DNA from: Salipiger pentaromativorans
GTDB taxonomy: Bacteria > Pseudomonadota > Alphaproteobacteria > Rhodobacterales > Rhodobacteraceae
Reading direction: 5' to 3'
Assembly: GCF_024721115.1 (NCBI RefSeq)
Contig: NZ_JAMDHK010000016.1
Coordinates: forward strand, 132,523-196,522
Length of the DNA: 64,000 bases
A program made the translations under genes and the position numbers. Below, one piece after another: positions 1 to 9,844 of the stretch. How positions within the stretch are numbered: position 1 is the stretch's first letter; each line of letters opens with the position of its first letter. The notes under the pieces are model-generated. The model saw only the letters and a program-made list of their open reading frames with translations, searched no databases and was not told the origin of the DNA.

Positions 1-13
1 GGACGGGGGGCGT

Positions 14-394
14 TCACAGGATCAGCGTCGCGACCCAGAGCCCGGCCAGGATCCAGAGCAGCGCGATATGGGCGAAGTCGATCCCGCGCGCGCGGGTGCC
101 GGGCAGATAGGCGCTGAGCGCGAGGAAGAGCGAGGGCAGGAGCAGCGGCAGCATGCCGTTGCCGAGCGTCATGAAGCGGTTTGCGGCGGCCACCGCCGGG
201 CCGGCGGCCCCGGCCAGCGGTGCGAGCAGCGCCGCGGCGCCCGTCAGCGCCAGCAGAAGCGCGGCGAGCGCGGCCAGCCGCGCGGGGCCAGCGGCGCGGA
301 TCACCCGCGCCAGCGCCAGGGCGGCGACCAGTTCGAGGAAGACGAACCGCTTGAAGACCAGGAAGGCGAGCAGGACGGGGCCGGGTTCGAACAT
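14..394 (-). CDS. Small hydrophobic membrane protein of unknown function
   Basis: A 126-residue protein, almost entirely hydrophobic, with about four predicted membrane segments (near residues 5-28, 38-62, 75-95 and 105-125). I recognise no family motif. The ATG at 394 has an AGAGG ribosome site seven bases upstream. The gene begins 10 bp after mlaF stops, on the same strand, so it is probably the last gene of the alr-mlaE-mlaF transcription unit. That position suggests an envelope role, but nothing in the protein itself proves it. It is not MlaD: there is no single N-terminal helix followed by an MCE domain. Confidence 0.6.
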   Translation of the reverse strand: MFEPGPVLLAFLVFKRFVFLELVAALALARVIRAAGPARLAALAALLLALTGAAALLAPLAGAAGPAVAAANRFMTLGNGMLPLLLPSLFLALSAYLPGTRARGIDFAHIALLWILAGLWVATLIL

Positions 395-404
395 GGCGGG
401 GCCT

Positions 405-1151
405 CTATCTCACGGCGGCGATCGGGCCCTCGGCGCGCCCGTGGATGAACTGTTGCAGATAGGGATCTTCCGCCGCATCCATCTGCGCCACGGGCCCCGT
501 CCACTTGATCACCCCGTCATGCAGCATCGCCACATGGTCCGCAATGGCGCGCACCGAGGACATGTCATGGGTGATGGTCATCGCCGTCGCGCCCATTTCG
601 GTGACGATCTCGCGGATGAGATCGTTGATGACCCCGGCCATGATCGGGTCGAGTCCGGTGGTGGGCTCGTCGAAGAAGATGATCTCGGGGTCGGCGGCGA
701 TGGCGCGCGCGAGGCCGACGCGTTTCTGCATGCCGCCCGAAAGCTCTGCGGGGAAGGCGTCGGCCACATCCGGGGTGAGCCCGACGCGGCGCAGTTTCTC
801 GATGGCGATCTCGCGCGCCTCCGCCCTGGGGCGCTTCAGCGCGCCGCGCAGCAGGCGGAAGGCGACATTCTGCCAGACCGGCAGCGAGTCGAAGAGCGCG
901 CCGCCCTGGAACAGCATGCCGAAGCGGGCGAGAAAGGCGTCGCGGTCGCCCTCGTGCACATCGCTGCCATCGACGGTGATGGTGCCCGCGTCGGGCTCGA
1001 CCAGCCCGAGGATGCATTTCAGCGTGACGGATTTGCCGGTGCCGGAGCCGCCGATGATCACCATGGAGGTGCCGCGCGGGACGGTCAGGTCGACATGGCG
1101 CAGGACGGTCTTCGGGCCGAAGGATTTTTGCACGCCGGTGAGGGTGATCAT
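405..1151 (-). CDS. mlaF: Mla-type phospholipid ABC transporter ATPase (MlaF-like)
   Basis: A 248-residue ABC ATPase that would power retrograde or anterograde lipid transport between inner and outer membranes with an MlaE permease. Visible motifs are Walker A GGSGTGKS (34-41), the Q-loop Q83, signature LSGGM (138-142), Walker B IIFFDEP (158-164) and the switch His196. The GGSGTGKS loop and the short, extension-free length are typical of the MlaF/Ttg2A group. The permease gene lies 88 bp upstream on the same strand. The gap between them holds a copy of a dispersed repeat. No MlaD substrate-binding gene is seen between or just after these genes, so the periplasmic MCE partner must be elsewhere. 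Family assignment is strong; the transported lipid is inferred from the family. Confidence 0.88.
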   Translation of the reverse strand: MITLTGVQKSFGPKTVLRHVDLTVPRGTSMVIIGGSGTGKSVTLKCILGLVEPDAGTITVDGSDVHEGDRDAFLARFGMLFQGGALFDSLPVWQNVAFRLLRGALKRPRAEAREIAIEKLRRVGLTPDVADAFPAELSGGMQKRVGLARAIAADPEIIFFDEPTTGLDPIMAGVINDLIREIVTEMGATAMTITHDMSSVRAIADHVAMLHDGVIKWTGPVAQMDAAEDPYLQQFIHGRAEGPIAAVR

Positions 1152-1197
1152 GGCGCATCTCCTCGGGCCTTGGCGCCTGCGGCACGGGCGGCGGTGC

Positions 1198-1217
1198 GTA
1201 TTTGGAAAGAGAAGAAG
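1198..1217 (+). repeat. Dispersed GTATTT/GGAAAG motif, degenerate copy
   Basis: GTATTTGGAAAGAGAAGAAG is a diverged copy of a motif that recurs near 7405, 7437, 21208, 42141 and 59736. It lies between mlaE and mlaF. It reads on the plus strand although both flanking genes are on the minus strand. Confidence 0.4.
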
Positions 1218-1239
1218 GGCAGGGTGCGGGGCGGGTGGG

Positions 1240-2022
1240 TCATACCGAGAAGAACACCCCCGTGAGCAGGAAGTTCGCGGCGAGGATCAGCACGGCGGCG
1301 GCCTCGACCGAGCTTTTGGTGGCGCGGCCCACGCCCTGCGCGCCGCGGCCCGAATGCATGCCGTAATAGCAGCCCATGAGCGCGGCGATGCCGCCGAAGG
1401 CGCAGCCCTTGACCAGCGAGGAGATCACGTCGAGCGGTTCGAGGAAATCGACGGTGTTCTTGAGATAGCTCGCCGGGTTGAAGCCCAGCGAGCCGGTGCC
1501 GACGAAATAGCCGCCGAAAATGCCGATGATGTCGCCGATTCCCACCAGCAGCGGCACCACGATCAGCGCCGCCAGCAGGCGCGGCGCGGTGAGATATTTC
1601 ATCGGATGGGTGGAGAGCGTCACCAGCGCGTCGATCTGTTCGGTCACCTTCATGGTGGCGATCTCGGCGGCGATGGAGGAGGTGACGCGGGCGGCGATCA
1701 TCAGCCCCACCAGCACCGGGCCCAGCTCGCGCACCATGCCGATGGCGACGATCTGCGGCACCACCGCCTCGGCGTTGAAGCGGGCGCCGCCGGAATAGAT
1801 CTGTAGCGCCAGCGCGCCGCCGGTGAAGACCGCCGTCAGCCCCACCACGGGCAGCGACAGCCAGCCGATCTGCAAGAGCGCCTGCAGGAATTCGCGCCCG
1901 TAGAAGGGTGGGCGCAGGATATGGGAAAGCGCGTCGCCCGCGAAAAGCGCCACCCGCCCCACGGCGGCGAGAAAGCCCAGCACCGTGCGGCCGAGCAGCG
2001 CGAGAGGGGCGGCGGGGCTCAT
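1240..2022 (-). CDS. mlaE: Mla-type ABC transporter permease (MlaE family)
   Basis: A 260-residue integral membrane protein of the MlaE/YrbE permease family. The hallmark stretch [16 protein letters not shown] followed by [19 protein letters not shown] is visible in the middle (about residues 96-132), with four to five hydrophobic segments around it. It should form the membrane channel for the MlaF ATPase encoded next. The start at 2022 overlaps the alr stop codon (ATGA), showing translational coupling. The open frame continues upstream through alr, but that part is a shadow reading frame. Confidence 0.88.
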   Translation of the reverse strand: MSPAAPLALLGRTVLGFLAAVGRVALFAGDALSHILRPPFYGREFLQALLQIGWLSLPVVGLTAVFTGGALALQIYSGGARFNAEAVVPQIVAIGMVRELGPVLVGLMIAARVTSSIAAEIATMKVTEQIDALVTLSTHPMKYLTAPRLLAALIVVPLLVGIGDIIGIFGGYFVGTGSLGFNPASYLKNTVDFLEPLDVISSLVKGCAFGGIAALMGCYYGMHSGRGAQGVGRATKSSVEAAAVLILAANFLLTGVFFSV

Positions 2023-3056
2023 GCGCCCGTGTAGCTGCGGGCGTAGCGGCTCCCGAGGGAGGTGAGGATTTCGTAGCCGATGGTGCCCACCGCGTCGGCG
2101 ACCGTGTCGATGCCCTGATGCGGGCCCAGCAGTTCGAGATGCTCGGGCACCTGCTTGACTGCCGTCACATCCACGGTGATCAGGTCCATGGAGACGCGGC
2201 CGAGGATCTTGCAGCGGATCTCGCCGGCCCAGAGCGACCCCTTGGGAGCCAGCGCGCGGTGGATGCCATCGGCATAGCCCGCGGCGACGGTGGCGACGCG
2301 GGTCGGCACCCGCGCAACGAAGGCATTGCCATAGCCCACCGCCTCGCCGGGGGCCACGTCGCGGATCTGGATCACCGGCAGCGTCAAGGTGACGACCGGG
2401 CTGGCCTCGACGAAGGGCAGGCCGCCATAGATCCCGACGCCGGGGCGGGTCACCTCGAAATGATAGTCCGGGCCCAGCAGGATTCCGCCGGTCGCCGAGA
2501 GCGAGCGCGGCACGTCGATGCCGTCGGTCATGGCGCGGAAGCTGCGGAGCTGGAAATCGTTCATGCCGTGCTCGCGCTCGTCGGCACAGGCCAGATGCGA
2601 CATGAGCAGCACCGGCTTCTGCGCCAGGGCGATGTCGCGCAGCGCCGACCATTCGGCGGGCTCCATGCCCAGACGGTTCATGCCGCTGTCGAGCTGGATG
2701 CCGAAGGGATGGCCGGGCAGCGCCTCGACATGGCGCAGCATCTGGTCGATGGAGTTGATCATCGGCGTCAGCCGGTGATCGCGCAGCACCGCCGCATCGC
2801 CGTCCATATGGCCGGAAAAGACGCAGATCTCGGGGCCGGGCCCCAGCGCGCGGCGCACCGCGATGCCTTCCTCGGCGGCGGCGACGAAAAAGCGCCTTGC
2901 GCCTTCGGCGGCCAGCGCCGGCACGACCCGCTCGACGCCGAGCCCATAGGCGTTGGCCTTGACGACGGCGCCGGCCTCGCCGGTGGTGAGTTGGGCGAGC
3001 GCGCGCCAGTTGGCGCGGATCGCGGCGAGGTCGATGGTGAGCTGTGCCTGTGCCAT
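2019..3056 (-). CDS. alr: Alanine racemase
   Basis: A PLP-dependent enzyme interconverting L- and D-alanine for peptidoglycan precursors (345 residues, cytoplasmic). The PLP lysine sits in [10 protein letters not shown] (about K33) and the opposite catalytic tyrosine in AAGYADG (about Y261). The conserved RPGVGIYGG stretch is also present. I prefer the ATG at 3056 over the upstream in-frame TTG at 3074 because the N-terminus [16 protein letters not shown] matches the usual family start. The gene follows dnaB by 59 bp and its stop overlaps the mlaE start, so cell-wall and envelope-lipid functions appear co-transcribed. Confidence 0.93.
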   Translation of the reverse strand: MAQAQLTIDLAAIRANWRALAQLTTGEAGAVVKANAYGLGVERVVPALAAEGARRFFVAAAEEGIAVRRALGPGPEICVFSGHMDGDAAVLRDHRLTPMINSIDQMLRHVEALPGHPFGIQLDSGMNRLGMEPAEWSALRDIALAQKPVLLMSHLACADEREHGMNDFQLRSFRAMTDGIDVPRSLSATGGILLGPDYHFEVTRPGVGIYGGLPFVEASPVVTLTLPVIQIRDVAPGEAVGYGNAFVARVPTRVATVAAGYADGIHRALAPKGSLWAGEIRCKILGRVSMDLITVDVTAVKQVPEHLELLGPHQGIDTVADAVGTIGYEILTSLGSRYARSYTGA

Positions 3057-3115
3057 GTCCTGCTTGAAAGCCAAGCCCGCAGGGGCGTCAAGGGGGAAAG
3101 ACGCCGCGCGGCGGC

Positions 3116-4600
3116 TCAGTAGCCTTCGCCGTCCTGCTGCCAGGGTTTCACCAGGTTGCCGAAGCGGGTGAACTGGCTTTCGAAGGAGAGTTCCACGGTG
3201 CCGATGGGGCCGTGACGCTGCTTGCCGATGATCACCTCGGCCTTGCCGTGCAGGCGGCTCATGCGCTCCTGCCAGGCGGCCATCTCGTCGAGCCGGTCGT
3301 CGGAGGGTTTCTCGCGCTCGACGTAATATTCCTCGCGGAAGACGAACATCACCACGTCGGCATCCTGTTCGATCGAGCCCGATTCGCGCAGGTCCGAGAG
3401 CTGCGGGCGCTTGTCGTCGCGGCTTTCCACCTGACGCGAGAGCTGCGACAGCGCGATCACCGGGATGTTCAGCTCCTTGGCGATGGCCTTGAGCCCCATG
3501 GAAATTTCCGCAATCTCCTGCACCCGGTTTTCGGCGGTGCCGCGCAGAAGCTGGAGATAGTCGACGATGATCAGGTCGAGCCCATGGGTCCGCTTGAGCC
3601 GCCGCGACCGGGCCGCGACCTGGGAGATCGGCAGGGCGGGCGTGTCGTCGATGAAGAGCGGGCAGGCCTCCAGCTCCTTGGCGGCATCGACGAAGCGGCG
3701 GAATTCCTTTTCGTCCATGTCGCCCTGGCGGATCTTGTGGCTGGAGATCTCGGAGGCTTCGGCGAGGATCCGGCTGGCAAGCTGCTCGGCGCTCATTTCG
3801 AGCGAGAAGAAGCCCACGACGCCGCCGTCGATGGCGCCCTCGCTGCCGTCGTGTTTCTGCCCGCGCTTGTAGGCCTTGGCGATGTTGAAGGCGATGTTGG
3901 TGGCGAGCGAGGTCTTGCCCATCGAGGGGCGCCCGGCGAGGATCAGCAGGTCGGAGGGGTGCAGCCCGCCCAGCTTCTTGTCCATGTCGATGAGGCCGGT
4001 GGAGATGCCGGCGAGCCCGCCTTCACGCTGATAGGCCGCGTTGGCGACGTTAACAGCATCCGTTACAGCCCTGAGAAAGCTCTGGAAACCGCCTTCGGTC
4101 TGGCCTTGCTCGGCGAGCTTGTAAAGCGCCTGTTCCGCCTCGACGATCTGCTCGCGCGGTTCGGATTTCACATCGACCTTGGAGGCCTTGGCCGAGATGT
4201 CGCGCCCCAGCGCGATCAGGTCGCGGCGCACCGCGAGATCGTAGATGATCTGCGCATAGTCGCGCACCGCGAAGCTGGACACGGCGGCACCGGCGAGCCG
4301 GGCGAGATAGGCCGGGCCGCCCAGCTCCTTCAGCCCCTCGTCATCCTCCATGAACGCCTTGAGCGTCACGGGCGAGGCAAGATTGTTCTTCGCGATGCGC
4401 GCCGCCGCGATCTCGAAGATGCGGGCGTGTACCGGCTCATAGAAGTGATGCGCGCCGAGGATCGCCGCGACCCGGTCGTAAATGTCGTTGTTGGTCAGGA
4501 TCGCGCCCAGCAATTGCTGCTCGGCCTCGATCGAATGCGGCATGGTCTCCGCCTGTTCGACCTCGACTCCGGCCGGATTGAACACGCTGTGGTCGTTCAT
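3116..4600 (-). CDS. dnaB: Replicative DNA helicase DnaB
   Basis: The hexameric 5'-3' helicase that unwinds DNA at the replication fork (494 residues). The N-terminal domain includes [15 protein letters not shown] (21-35). A RecA-like C-terminal domain carries Walker [10 protein letters not shown] (223-231), the FFSLEMS motif and Walker [13 protein letters not shown]. There is no intein or insertion. The open frame extends 23 codons upstream, but the ATG at 4600 has a GGGGGCAGAG ribosome site and gives the family-typical N-terminus. alr follows closely on the same strand. Confidence 0.95.
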   Translation of the reverse strand: MNDHSVFNPAGVEVEQAETMPHSIEAEQQLLGAILTNNDIYDRVAAILGAHHFYEPVHARIFEIAAARIAKNNLASPVTLKAFMEDDEGLKELGGPAYLARLAGAAVSSFAVRDYAQIIYDLAVRRDLIALGRDISAKASKVDVKSEPREQIVEAEQALYKLAEQGQTEGGFQSFLRAVTDAVNVANAAYQREGGLAGISTGLIDMDKKLGGLHPSDLLILAGRPSMGKTSLATNIAFNIAKAYKRGQKHDGSEGAIDGGVVGFFSLEMSAEQLASRILAEASEISSHKIRQGDMDEKEFRRFVDAAKELEACPLFIDDTPALPISQVAARSRRLKRTHGLDLIIVDYLQLLRGTAENRVQEIAEISMGLKAIAKELNIPVIALSQLSRQVESRDDKRPQLSDLRESGSIEQDADVVMFVFREEYYVEREKPSDDRLDEMAAWQERMSRLHGKAEVIIGKQRHGPIGTVELSFESQFTRFGNLVKPWQQDGEGY

Positions 4601-4742
4601 TGCTCTGCCCCCATTTTCCCGTCTGTCCCGCGGTTCATGCGTCATAGCCAATGCGCGGGCCGGAACCAATCGGGATAGTTTTGTGGAGAACCGCCGGGAA
4701 AAAGCGGTGGAGATCGCGGCACCCCGCCGCGCCTCGGCTCAT

Positions 4743-4770
4743 ATCGTAGCAGATTGCGCTGATGCCGCAA
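4743..4770 (-). promoter_or_regulatory. Candidate sigma-70 promoter for dnaB
   Basis: On the minus strand TTGCGG (4770-4765) and TACGAT (4748-4743) are separated by 16 bases, about 140 bases before the dnaB start. The match is good for this GC-rich sequence, but it is based only on hexamer fit. Confidence 0.35.
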
Positions 4771-4827
4771 TATCTGGTTGTGGTGGGGCGATTCGAGCCG
4801 GGGTTATCCCCCGGCGCCGGTGAAAAT

Positions 4828-5508
4828 TTACGCGCCGTTTTCCGCCTGCCATTTGCGCGGATCGGCAAGGAACGCCTCGACCGCGCTCAGCGTCTCGGCA
4901 TCGAACCCGCCGCGCGTCTTGGCCTCGGCCAGAACGTCGTGCCAGGTGCAGAGGTAATGCAGATCGACCCCATGGTCGCCCAGCGTCTTCGTCGTCTCGG
5001 GGAAGATGCCGTAATAGAAGATCACCGCCGTATGGGCGCAGGTGGCGCCGGTCTCGCGGATCGCATCGACAAAGCTCAGCTTGCTGCCGCCGTCGGTGGT
5101 CAGATCCTCGACCAGCAGCACCCGCTGGCCCTCGGTCATCACGCCCTCGATGCGGGCGTTGCGGCCATGGCCCTTGGGCTTCTTGCGCACATAGGTCATC
5201 GGCAGCGCCATGCGCTCGGCCACCATGGCGGCAAAGGGGATGCCGGCGGTCTCGCCGCCCGCGATATTGTCGAAGGCCTCGAAACCCGCGTTGCGCATCA
5301 CCGTGACGGCGAGGAAATCCATCAGCGTCGAGCGCACGCGCGGGAAGGAGTTCGGCTTGCGGCAGTCGATATAGACCGGCGAGGGCAGGCCGGAGGCCAG
5401 CTTGAACGGCGTGCCGTTCTCCATGAAATGCACCGCCCCGATCTCCCAGAGCATCCGCGCGGTCAGCCGGGCCATTTCTTCGGAAGAGGGGTAGGACGAG
5501 GGGATCAT
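4828..5508 (-). CDS. pyrE: Orotate phosphoribosyltransferase
   Basis: Transfers phosphoribose from PRPP to orotate, giving OMP in pyrimidine synthesis (226 residues). The PRPP-binding motif [13 protein letters not shown] (about 130-142) and the active-site loop RKKPKGHGR (108-116) are intact. An in-frame GTG at 5517 is possible, but a GGAG ribosome site ends eight bases before the ATG at 5508, which decides the start. pyrC lies 0.8 kb upstream on the same strand, separated by one small gene, so two pyrimidine genes are close neighbours. Confidence 0.94.
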   Translation of the reverse strand: MIPSSYPSSEEMARLTARMLWEIGAVHFMENGTPFKLASGLPSPVYIDCRKPNSFPRVRSTLMDFLAVTVMRNAGFEAFDNIAGGETAGIPFAAMVAERMALPMTYVRKKPKGHGRNARIEGVMTEGQRVLLVEDLTTDGGSKLSFVDAIRETGATCAHTAVIFYYGIFPETTKTLGDHGVDLHYLCTWHDVLAEAKTRGGFDAETLSAVEAFLADPRKWQAENGA

Positions 5509-5637
5509 GGGGCGCACTCCTTAAGGGTTCCGCCCCCTCTAGCGCGGTTTGTCGCCTGCTTGAAGCCCCGCGGTGGCGGTTCGGGCGGAAATGGCAGCGC
5601 GCGTTTCGCCCAGGTGCCGGCGCTGCCGGGGCGCCGC

Positions 5638-6108
5638 TCAGCAGGTGGAATAGGCGTGCGCCCAGAACATCCGGTTCGGCATCGGGTCGTCGATGCGTTT
5701 CTGCTTCAGATAGCGGCCGCCCAGCGTATAGGCTTCCATTTCGCCAAAGCGCCGGCATTCCCAGTGCGCGGTCGCCCCCGATTGGGCCTGCGCATGATGC
5801 ACCAGCTCGTGCAGCAGGATTTCCCGCCACAGCGGGTTCTGATGCGGATCGTCGTAATGCGCGGCGCCCTCGATCGTCGCCGCATCGAGAATGTAGATCG
5901 TGCCGTTGGGTCCGTCGGTCACCGCGAAAAGCGCGTTCAGCCGCTCGTCCACACCATCCTCGGGCATCAGGCTGGCAATGCCGTTGTAGAATTCCAGCGT
6001 CAGCTCCTGGGGGCTCAGCTCGACCACTGCGGGATGCGGCATCGCCGTCGTGTCGTAATCGCTGTTGCCGGCCACCCAGGCCAGCAAGGCGTCGATCAAT
6101 GCGTCCAT
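5638..6108 (-). CDS. Small HExxH-type putative metallopeptidase (unknown family)
   Basis: A 156-residue protein with the zinc-protease signature HELVHHAQ near residues 104-111, preceded by LWREILL. An ECRRFGEMEAY stretch follows and could supply the third, glutamate ligand of a gluzincin-like site. No clear signal peptide or membrane segment is seen. The start at 6108 is chosen over an upstream TTG because of a GGAG site nine bases before it. It lies between pyrE and pyrC on the same strand. I recognise it only as a conserved uncharacterised type; peptidase activity is inferred from the motif. Confidence 0.7.
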   Translation of the reverse strand: MDALIDALLAWVAGNSDYDTTAMPHPAVVELSPQELTLEFYNGIASLMPEDGVDERLNALFAVTDGPNGTIYILDAATIEGAAHYDDPHQNPLWREILLHELVHHAQAQSGATAHWECRRFGEMEAYTLGGRYLKQKRIDDPMPNRMFWAHAYSTC

Positions 6109-6280
6109 CGGGCCCGTCTCCGGTACAGATCCTCCCGAAGACCAGCCTGCCAGATCTACGACCAAGGTCGCATGAGCGACCCGGCCTGATGATGCTGCAT
6201 TGCAGCATTTGCCGCTTTTGTGAGCGGCGAGGGGGTGTTTGCCATGGGATTGGGCGGCGCCGGACGCCGCCGCGCCCGGT

Positions 6281-7315
6281 TCAGGCCACCTGCCAGTGCA
6301 ACGGGAAGCCGGGATCGAAGACCGTGAGCGGCCCGTCGCCGGTGGCGATCTTATCGGGATAGGTCACCGGCGCGCCCTTGGTCAGCGTCAGGGTCGCCTC
6401 GTTCGGCGGCAGCCGGTAGAAGGCCGGACCGTTGAGCGAGGTAAAGCCCTCGAGCCGGTCCAGCGCGCCGGCGCGCTCGAAGACTTCGGCGAGGATAGAC
6501 ATCGTGTTGGTGGCGGTGAAGCAGCCGGCGCAGCCGCAGGCGCTTTCCTTGTTGGGATCGGTATGCGGCGCGCTGTCGGTGCCCAGGAAGAAGCAGCTCT
6601 CGCCGCCGGTGGCGGCGGCGACCAGCGCCTGGCGGTGGGTCTCGCGCTTGGCCACGGGCAGGCAGTAGTAATGCGGCTTGATCCCGCCGACGAGGATGTG
6701 GTTGCGGTTGATCACCAGGTGATGGGTGGTGATCGTGGCGCCCAGATCGGGCCCGCCGGCACGCGCGTAATCGGCGCCGTCCCTGGTGGTGATATGCTCC
6801 ATCACCACGCGCAGGCCGGGGGTGGCGCGGCGGATCGGGTCGAGCACCCGGTCGATGAACACCGCCTCGCGGTCGAAGATATCGACCTCCGGATCGACCA
6901 CCTCGCCATGCACGCATAGCGGGATGCCGCGCTCGGCCATGGTCTCGAGCACGGGGCGCACCTTGTCGAAATCGCGCACGCCCGAGGCGGAGTTGGTGGT
7001 GGCGCCCGCCGGGTAGAGCTTGAGCGCGGTGATGAGGCCGGACTCATGCGCCCTGGCCACATCCGCCGGATCGGTGGTCTCGGTCAGATAGAGCGTCATC
7101 AGCGGGGTGAAATCGCTGCCTTCGGGCAGGGCGGCAAGGATGCGCGCGCGATAGGCCGCCGCCTCGGCGCCGGTCACCACCGGGGGCACGAGGTTGGGCA
7201 TGATGATGGCGCGGCCGAAATGCCGGGCGGTCTCGGGGGCGACGGCCTGCAACATGGCGCCATCGCGCAGGTGCAGGTGCCAGTCATCGGGGCGGCGGAG
7301 CGTGATCTGGGTCAT
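6281..7315 (-). CDS. pyrC: Dihydroorotase (class II)
   Basis: Cyclises carbamoyl-aspartate to dihydroorotate (344 residues). Metal-binding residues are visible in DWHLHLRDG (11-19), the probable carboxylated Lys99 in [15 protein letters not shown] and TTHHL, with the catalytic Asp in FLGTDSAPH. Length and the Lys bridge are typical of the E. coli-like PyrC group, not of allantoinase-like forms. It belongs to the same pathway as pyrE on the same strand. Confidence 0.95.
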   Translation of the reverse strand: MTQITLRRPDDWHLHLRDGAMLQAVAPETARHFGRAIIMPNLVPPVVTGAEAAAYRARILAALPEGSDFTPLMTLYLTETTDPADVARAHESGLITALKLYPAGATTNSASGVRDFDKVRPVLETMAERGIPLCVHGEVVDPEVDIFDREAVFIDRVLDPIRRATPGLRVVMEHITTRDGADYARAGGPDLGATITTHHLVINRNHILVGGIKPHYYCLPVAKRETHRQALVAAATGGESCFFLGTDSAPHTDPNKESACGCAGCFTATNTMSILAEVFERAGALDRLEGFTSLNGPAFYRLPPNEATLTLTKGAPVTYPDKIATGDGPLTVFDPGFPLHWQVA

Positions 7316-7404
7316 GGCCGAGCCGATAGCATGCGGCGCGAAGCGGGGCCAGAGGCAAGCGCGCGCCTCCCGCAGCGGCGCCCGGCGGCACCGCCGGCAG
7401 GTGA

Positions 7405-7457
7405 GTATTTATCGGAAAGATGAAAGACAGGCCCGGCTTTCATCTTTCTTCCAATAC
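7405..7457. repeat. Inverted pair of the GTATTT/GGAAAGATGAAAG motif
   Basis: One copy reads plus-strand from GTATTT at 7405 to TGAAAG at 7426. A second reads the opposite way from CTTTCATCTTTC at 7437 to AATAC at 7457. The two can pair as a long imperfect hairpin with a 10-base loop. It lies between the end of the cytochrome b561 gene and the start of pyrC, so it could terminate or attenuate transcription, or be a two-unit form of the dispersed repeat. Confidence 0.6.
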
Positions 7458-7482
7458 GCCCGCCGGAGGCATCCGCCGCGGC

Positions 7483-8679
7483 TCACTCGGCGCTGCGGGT
7501 GGCGGTCAGGGCGACGATGACCTCGACCTCGTGGCTGAGCTGGCCGGGGTCGGCCATGTTCGCGCCGATGGCAAAGCCCATCCGGTCGAGCGTGGTGCGC
7601 CCCGTCATCTCGGCACGGTCGCCGTCGAGCGTCAGCGTGAAGGGCAGCGACACCGGCAGGTCCACCCCCTTGAGGCTCAGCGTGCCCTCGGCCACATAGC
7701 CGTCGGCGACATTCATCAGATCGGCCTGGAAGGTGGCGGTGGGATAGGTTTCGGCGTCGAAGAAATCCGCCCCCATCGCCTGTTTCGTCACCGAGCCGAG
7801 GGTCAGCGACGGGATGGCGATCTGCACGGTGACCTCGCCGCTCTTGCCCGGCGCGTCCTGCGGCTCGAACGTGATGGCGGCGGTCCAGTCGGCGAAGCTG
7901 CCGGTGACCTCGGAGCCCATCTGCACCAGCGCGATCGACAGCGTCCCCTCCTGCACCTGCCAGTCGCTGGCGGCCGCCTCGAGCGCGGGGGCGTCCGGCG
8001 CGCCTTCCTGGGTGAAATAGCCTGCGGCCGCACCGCCGCCGATCACCCCGGCCCAGATCAGCACCGCCAGCGCCAGCGGCGCGGCAAAGCCGGAATGACC
8101 GCCCTCGGTGCCGGCAGCGGTGCCGCGCGCCATGCGGGCCAGCGTCGCGTCGCGGTCGAGCACCGTGTGTTTCAGCACCCCCGCGATATGCAGCGCCAGC
8201 GCGCCCACCAGCGCCCATTGCGACAGGAAATGCACCGTGGCGGCGGTTTCGGCCACCTGCGGCGAGCTCGGCACGAAGGGCAGGTTCTGTCCGAAGGGCC
8301 AGAGGATCGGCGCGAAACCGTCGGTCGCGGCATGTTCGACCCAGCCCGACAGCGGCACGATCACCAGGGCCGCGTAAAGCACCCAGTGGATCGCCTCGGC
8401 CAGCAGCGTCTCGCCCTTGCGGTGCGGGTGCAGCGGCACCGGCTTGGGCTGGACCAGCGCCCAGAGAATGCGCAGCAGCGCCAGCAGGAAGAGCGCCACG
8501 CCCAGCGTCTTGTGGGCAGAGAACAGCGCGGTCTTGAGTGCGATCTGGTCGGCATCCTGCATCGGTGCCAGATGGGCGATCCATCCCAGCGGGATCATCA
8601 GCAGAATGCCGAGCGCGATCAGCCAGTGAAACGCGCGGGCGAGGGGGCCATAGGTCGTGGTCGAATTGGCGAGGGGCAT
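7483..8679 (-). CDS. Cytochrome b561 fused to a YceI domain
   Basis: A 398-residue fusion. Residues 10-175 form a four-helix cytochrome b561 with candidate haem-ligand histidines H18, H56, H150 and H164. A fifth helix lies at about 200-222. The remainder (about 235-398) is a periplasmic YceI-like lipocalin fold, seen in the GADFFDAETYPTATFQ and GTLSLKGVDLPV stretches. Membrane-bound b561 proteins move electrons to or from quinone and YceI domains bind polyisoprenoids such as quinones, so the fusion plausibly couples both. The ATG at 8679 is chosen for its AGGAG site seven bases upstream. The gene stands alone, divergent from fabD. Confidence 0.85.
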   Translation of the reverse strand: MPLANSTTTYGPLARAFHWLIALGILLMIPLGWIAHLAPMQDADQIALKTALFSAHKTLGVALFLLALLRILWALVQPKPVPLHPHRKGETLLAEAIHWVLYAALVIVPLSGWVEHAATDGFAPILWPFGQNLPFVPSSPQVAETAATVHFLSQWALVGALALHIAGVLKHTVLDRDATLARMARGTAAGTEGGHSGFAAPLALAVLIWAGVIGGGAAAGYFTQEGAPDAPALEAAASDWQVQEGTLSIALVQMGSEVTGSFADWTAAITFEPQDAPGKSGEVTVQIAIPSLTLGSVTKQAMGADFFDAETYPTATFQADLMNVADGYVAEGTLSLKGVDLPVSLPFTLTLDGDRAEMTGRTTLDRMGFAIGANMADPGQLSHEVEVIVALTATRSAE

Positions 8680-8864
8680 CTTGCGGCTCCTGAGGTTGGG
8701 CATGGGGCATGGGCTCCGGCTTTGCCCTACCTAGCGTCGCTGCGGCGCAGCGCAATTGCGAAGCTGCGCACAATAGGCGTGCATGAGCGTTGCGAAAGCG
8801 TTACGAGGGCGCTATGGGAGGCGCCCAAACCGCTGGATCACCGCAGAAGATGGGAGGAGCCCCT

Positions 8865-9809
8865 ATGTCCCGAGCATTCATTTTCCCCGGTCAGGGCGCA
8901 CAGGCCATCGGCATGGGCAAGGCGCTGGCCGAGGCCTATCCGGCAGCGCGCGCCGTTTTCGACGAGGTCGACGCCGCGCTGGGGGAAAACCTCTCTGCGC
9001 TGATCTGGGAGGGCGAGGCCGAGACGTTGACGCTGACCGAGAACGCGCAGCCCGCGCTGATGGCTACCTCGATGGCGGCGCTGCGCGCGCTGGAAGCCGA
9101 GGGCGTGAGCGTCGGTTCGGCGGCCTTTGTGGCAGGCCATTCGCTGGGCGAGTATTCCGCGCTGACCGCCGCCGGGGCGCTGAGCATCGCCGATGCGGCG
9201 CGGCTGCTGCGCACGCGCGGCCGCGCGATGCAGCAGGCGGTGCCGGTGGGCGAGGGCGCCATGGCGGCGCTGCTGGGGCTCGATCTCGCCGCCGCGCGCG
9301 AGGTGGCCGAGGCCGCTGCCGCGCCGGGCGAGGTCTGCGCCGCCGCGAATGACAACGATCCGGGTCAGGTGGTGATCTCGGGCAGCAAGGCCGCCGTCGA
9401 GCGTGCCGTGGAGCTGGCCAAGGAAAAGGGCGCCAAGCGCGCGGTGATGCTGCCGGTGAGCGCGCCCTTCCATTGTGCGCTGATGGCGCCCGCCGCCGAG
9501 GTGATGGCCGAGGCGCTGGCAGGGGTCGAGATCACAGCCCCTTCGGTGCCGCTGGTGGCCAATGTGCGCGCCGCGGCGGTGACCGATCCGGCAGAGATCC
9601 GCGCGCTGCTGGTCGAGCAGGTGACGGGCTCTGTCCGCTGGCGGGAATCGGTGGAATACATGGTGGCGCAGGGCGTCACCGAGTTCTGGGAAATCGGCGC
9701 GGGCAAGGCGCTTTCGGGCATGGTGCGGCGCATCAACCGCGCCGCCGCCGTGCAGGCGGTGGGCACGCCCGAGGACGTGGCCAAGGTGCTCGAGGCCGCG
9801 TCGGTCTGA
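8865..9809 (+). CDS. fabD: Malonyl-CoA:ACP transacylase
   Basis: Loads malonate onto acyl carrier protein for fatty-acid synthesis (314 residues). The nucleophile Ser93 is in GHSLGEY, the partner His203 in PFHCALM, and the oxyanion-hole segment FPGQGAQ is at 7-13. The ATG at 8865 has AGGAG six bases upstream; the longer open frame before it is not supported. It is the first of the fabD-fabG-acpP set, with fabG starting 35 bp after it. Confidence 0.95.
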   Translation: MSRAFIFPGQGAQAIGMGKALAEAYPAARAVFDEVDAALGENLSALIWEGEAETLTLTENAQPALMATSMAALRALEAEGVSVGSAAFVAGHSLGEYSALTAAGALSIADAARLLRTRGRAMQQAVPVGEGAMAALLGLDLAAAREVAEAAAAPGEVCAAANDNDPGQVVISGSKAAVERAVELAKEKGAKRAVMLPVSAPFHCALMAPAAEVMAEALAGVEITAPSVPLVANVRAAAVTDPAEIRALLVEQVTGSVRWRESVEYMVAQGVTEFWEIGAGKALSGMVRRINRAAAVQAVGTPEDVAKVLEAASV

Positions 9810-9844
9810 GCGGCGCCAGGAACGAGGCAGGGAGACTAACGGAC

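Noticed and set aside
4739-6208. Long minus-strand frame across pyrE and the HExxH gene
   Set aside because: Shadow frame; pyrE and the small metallopeptidase-like gene in other frames have clear motifs.
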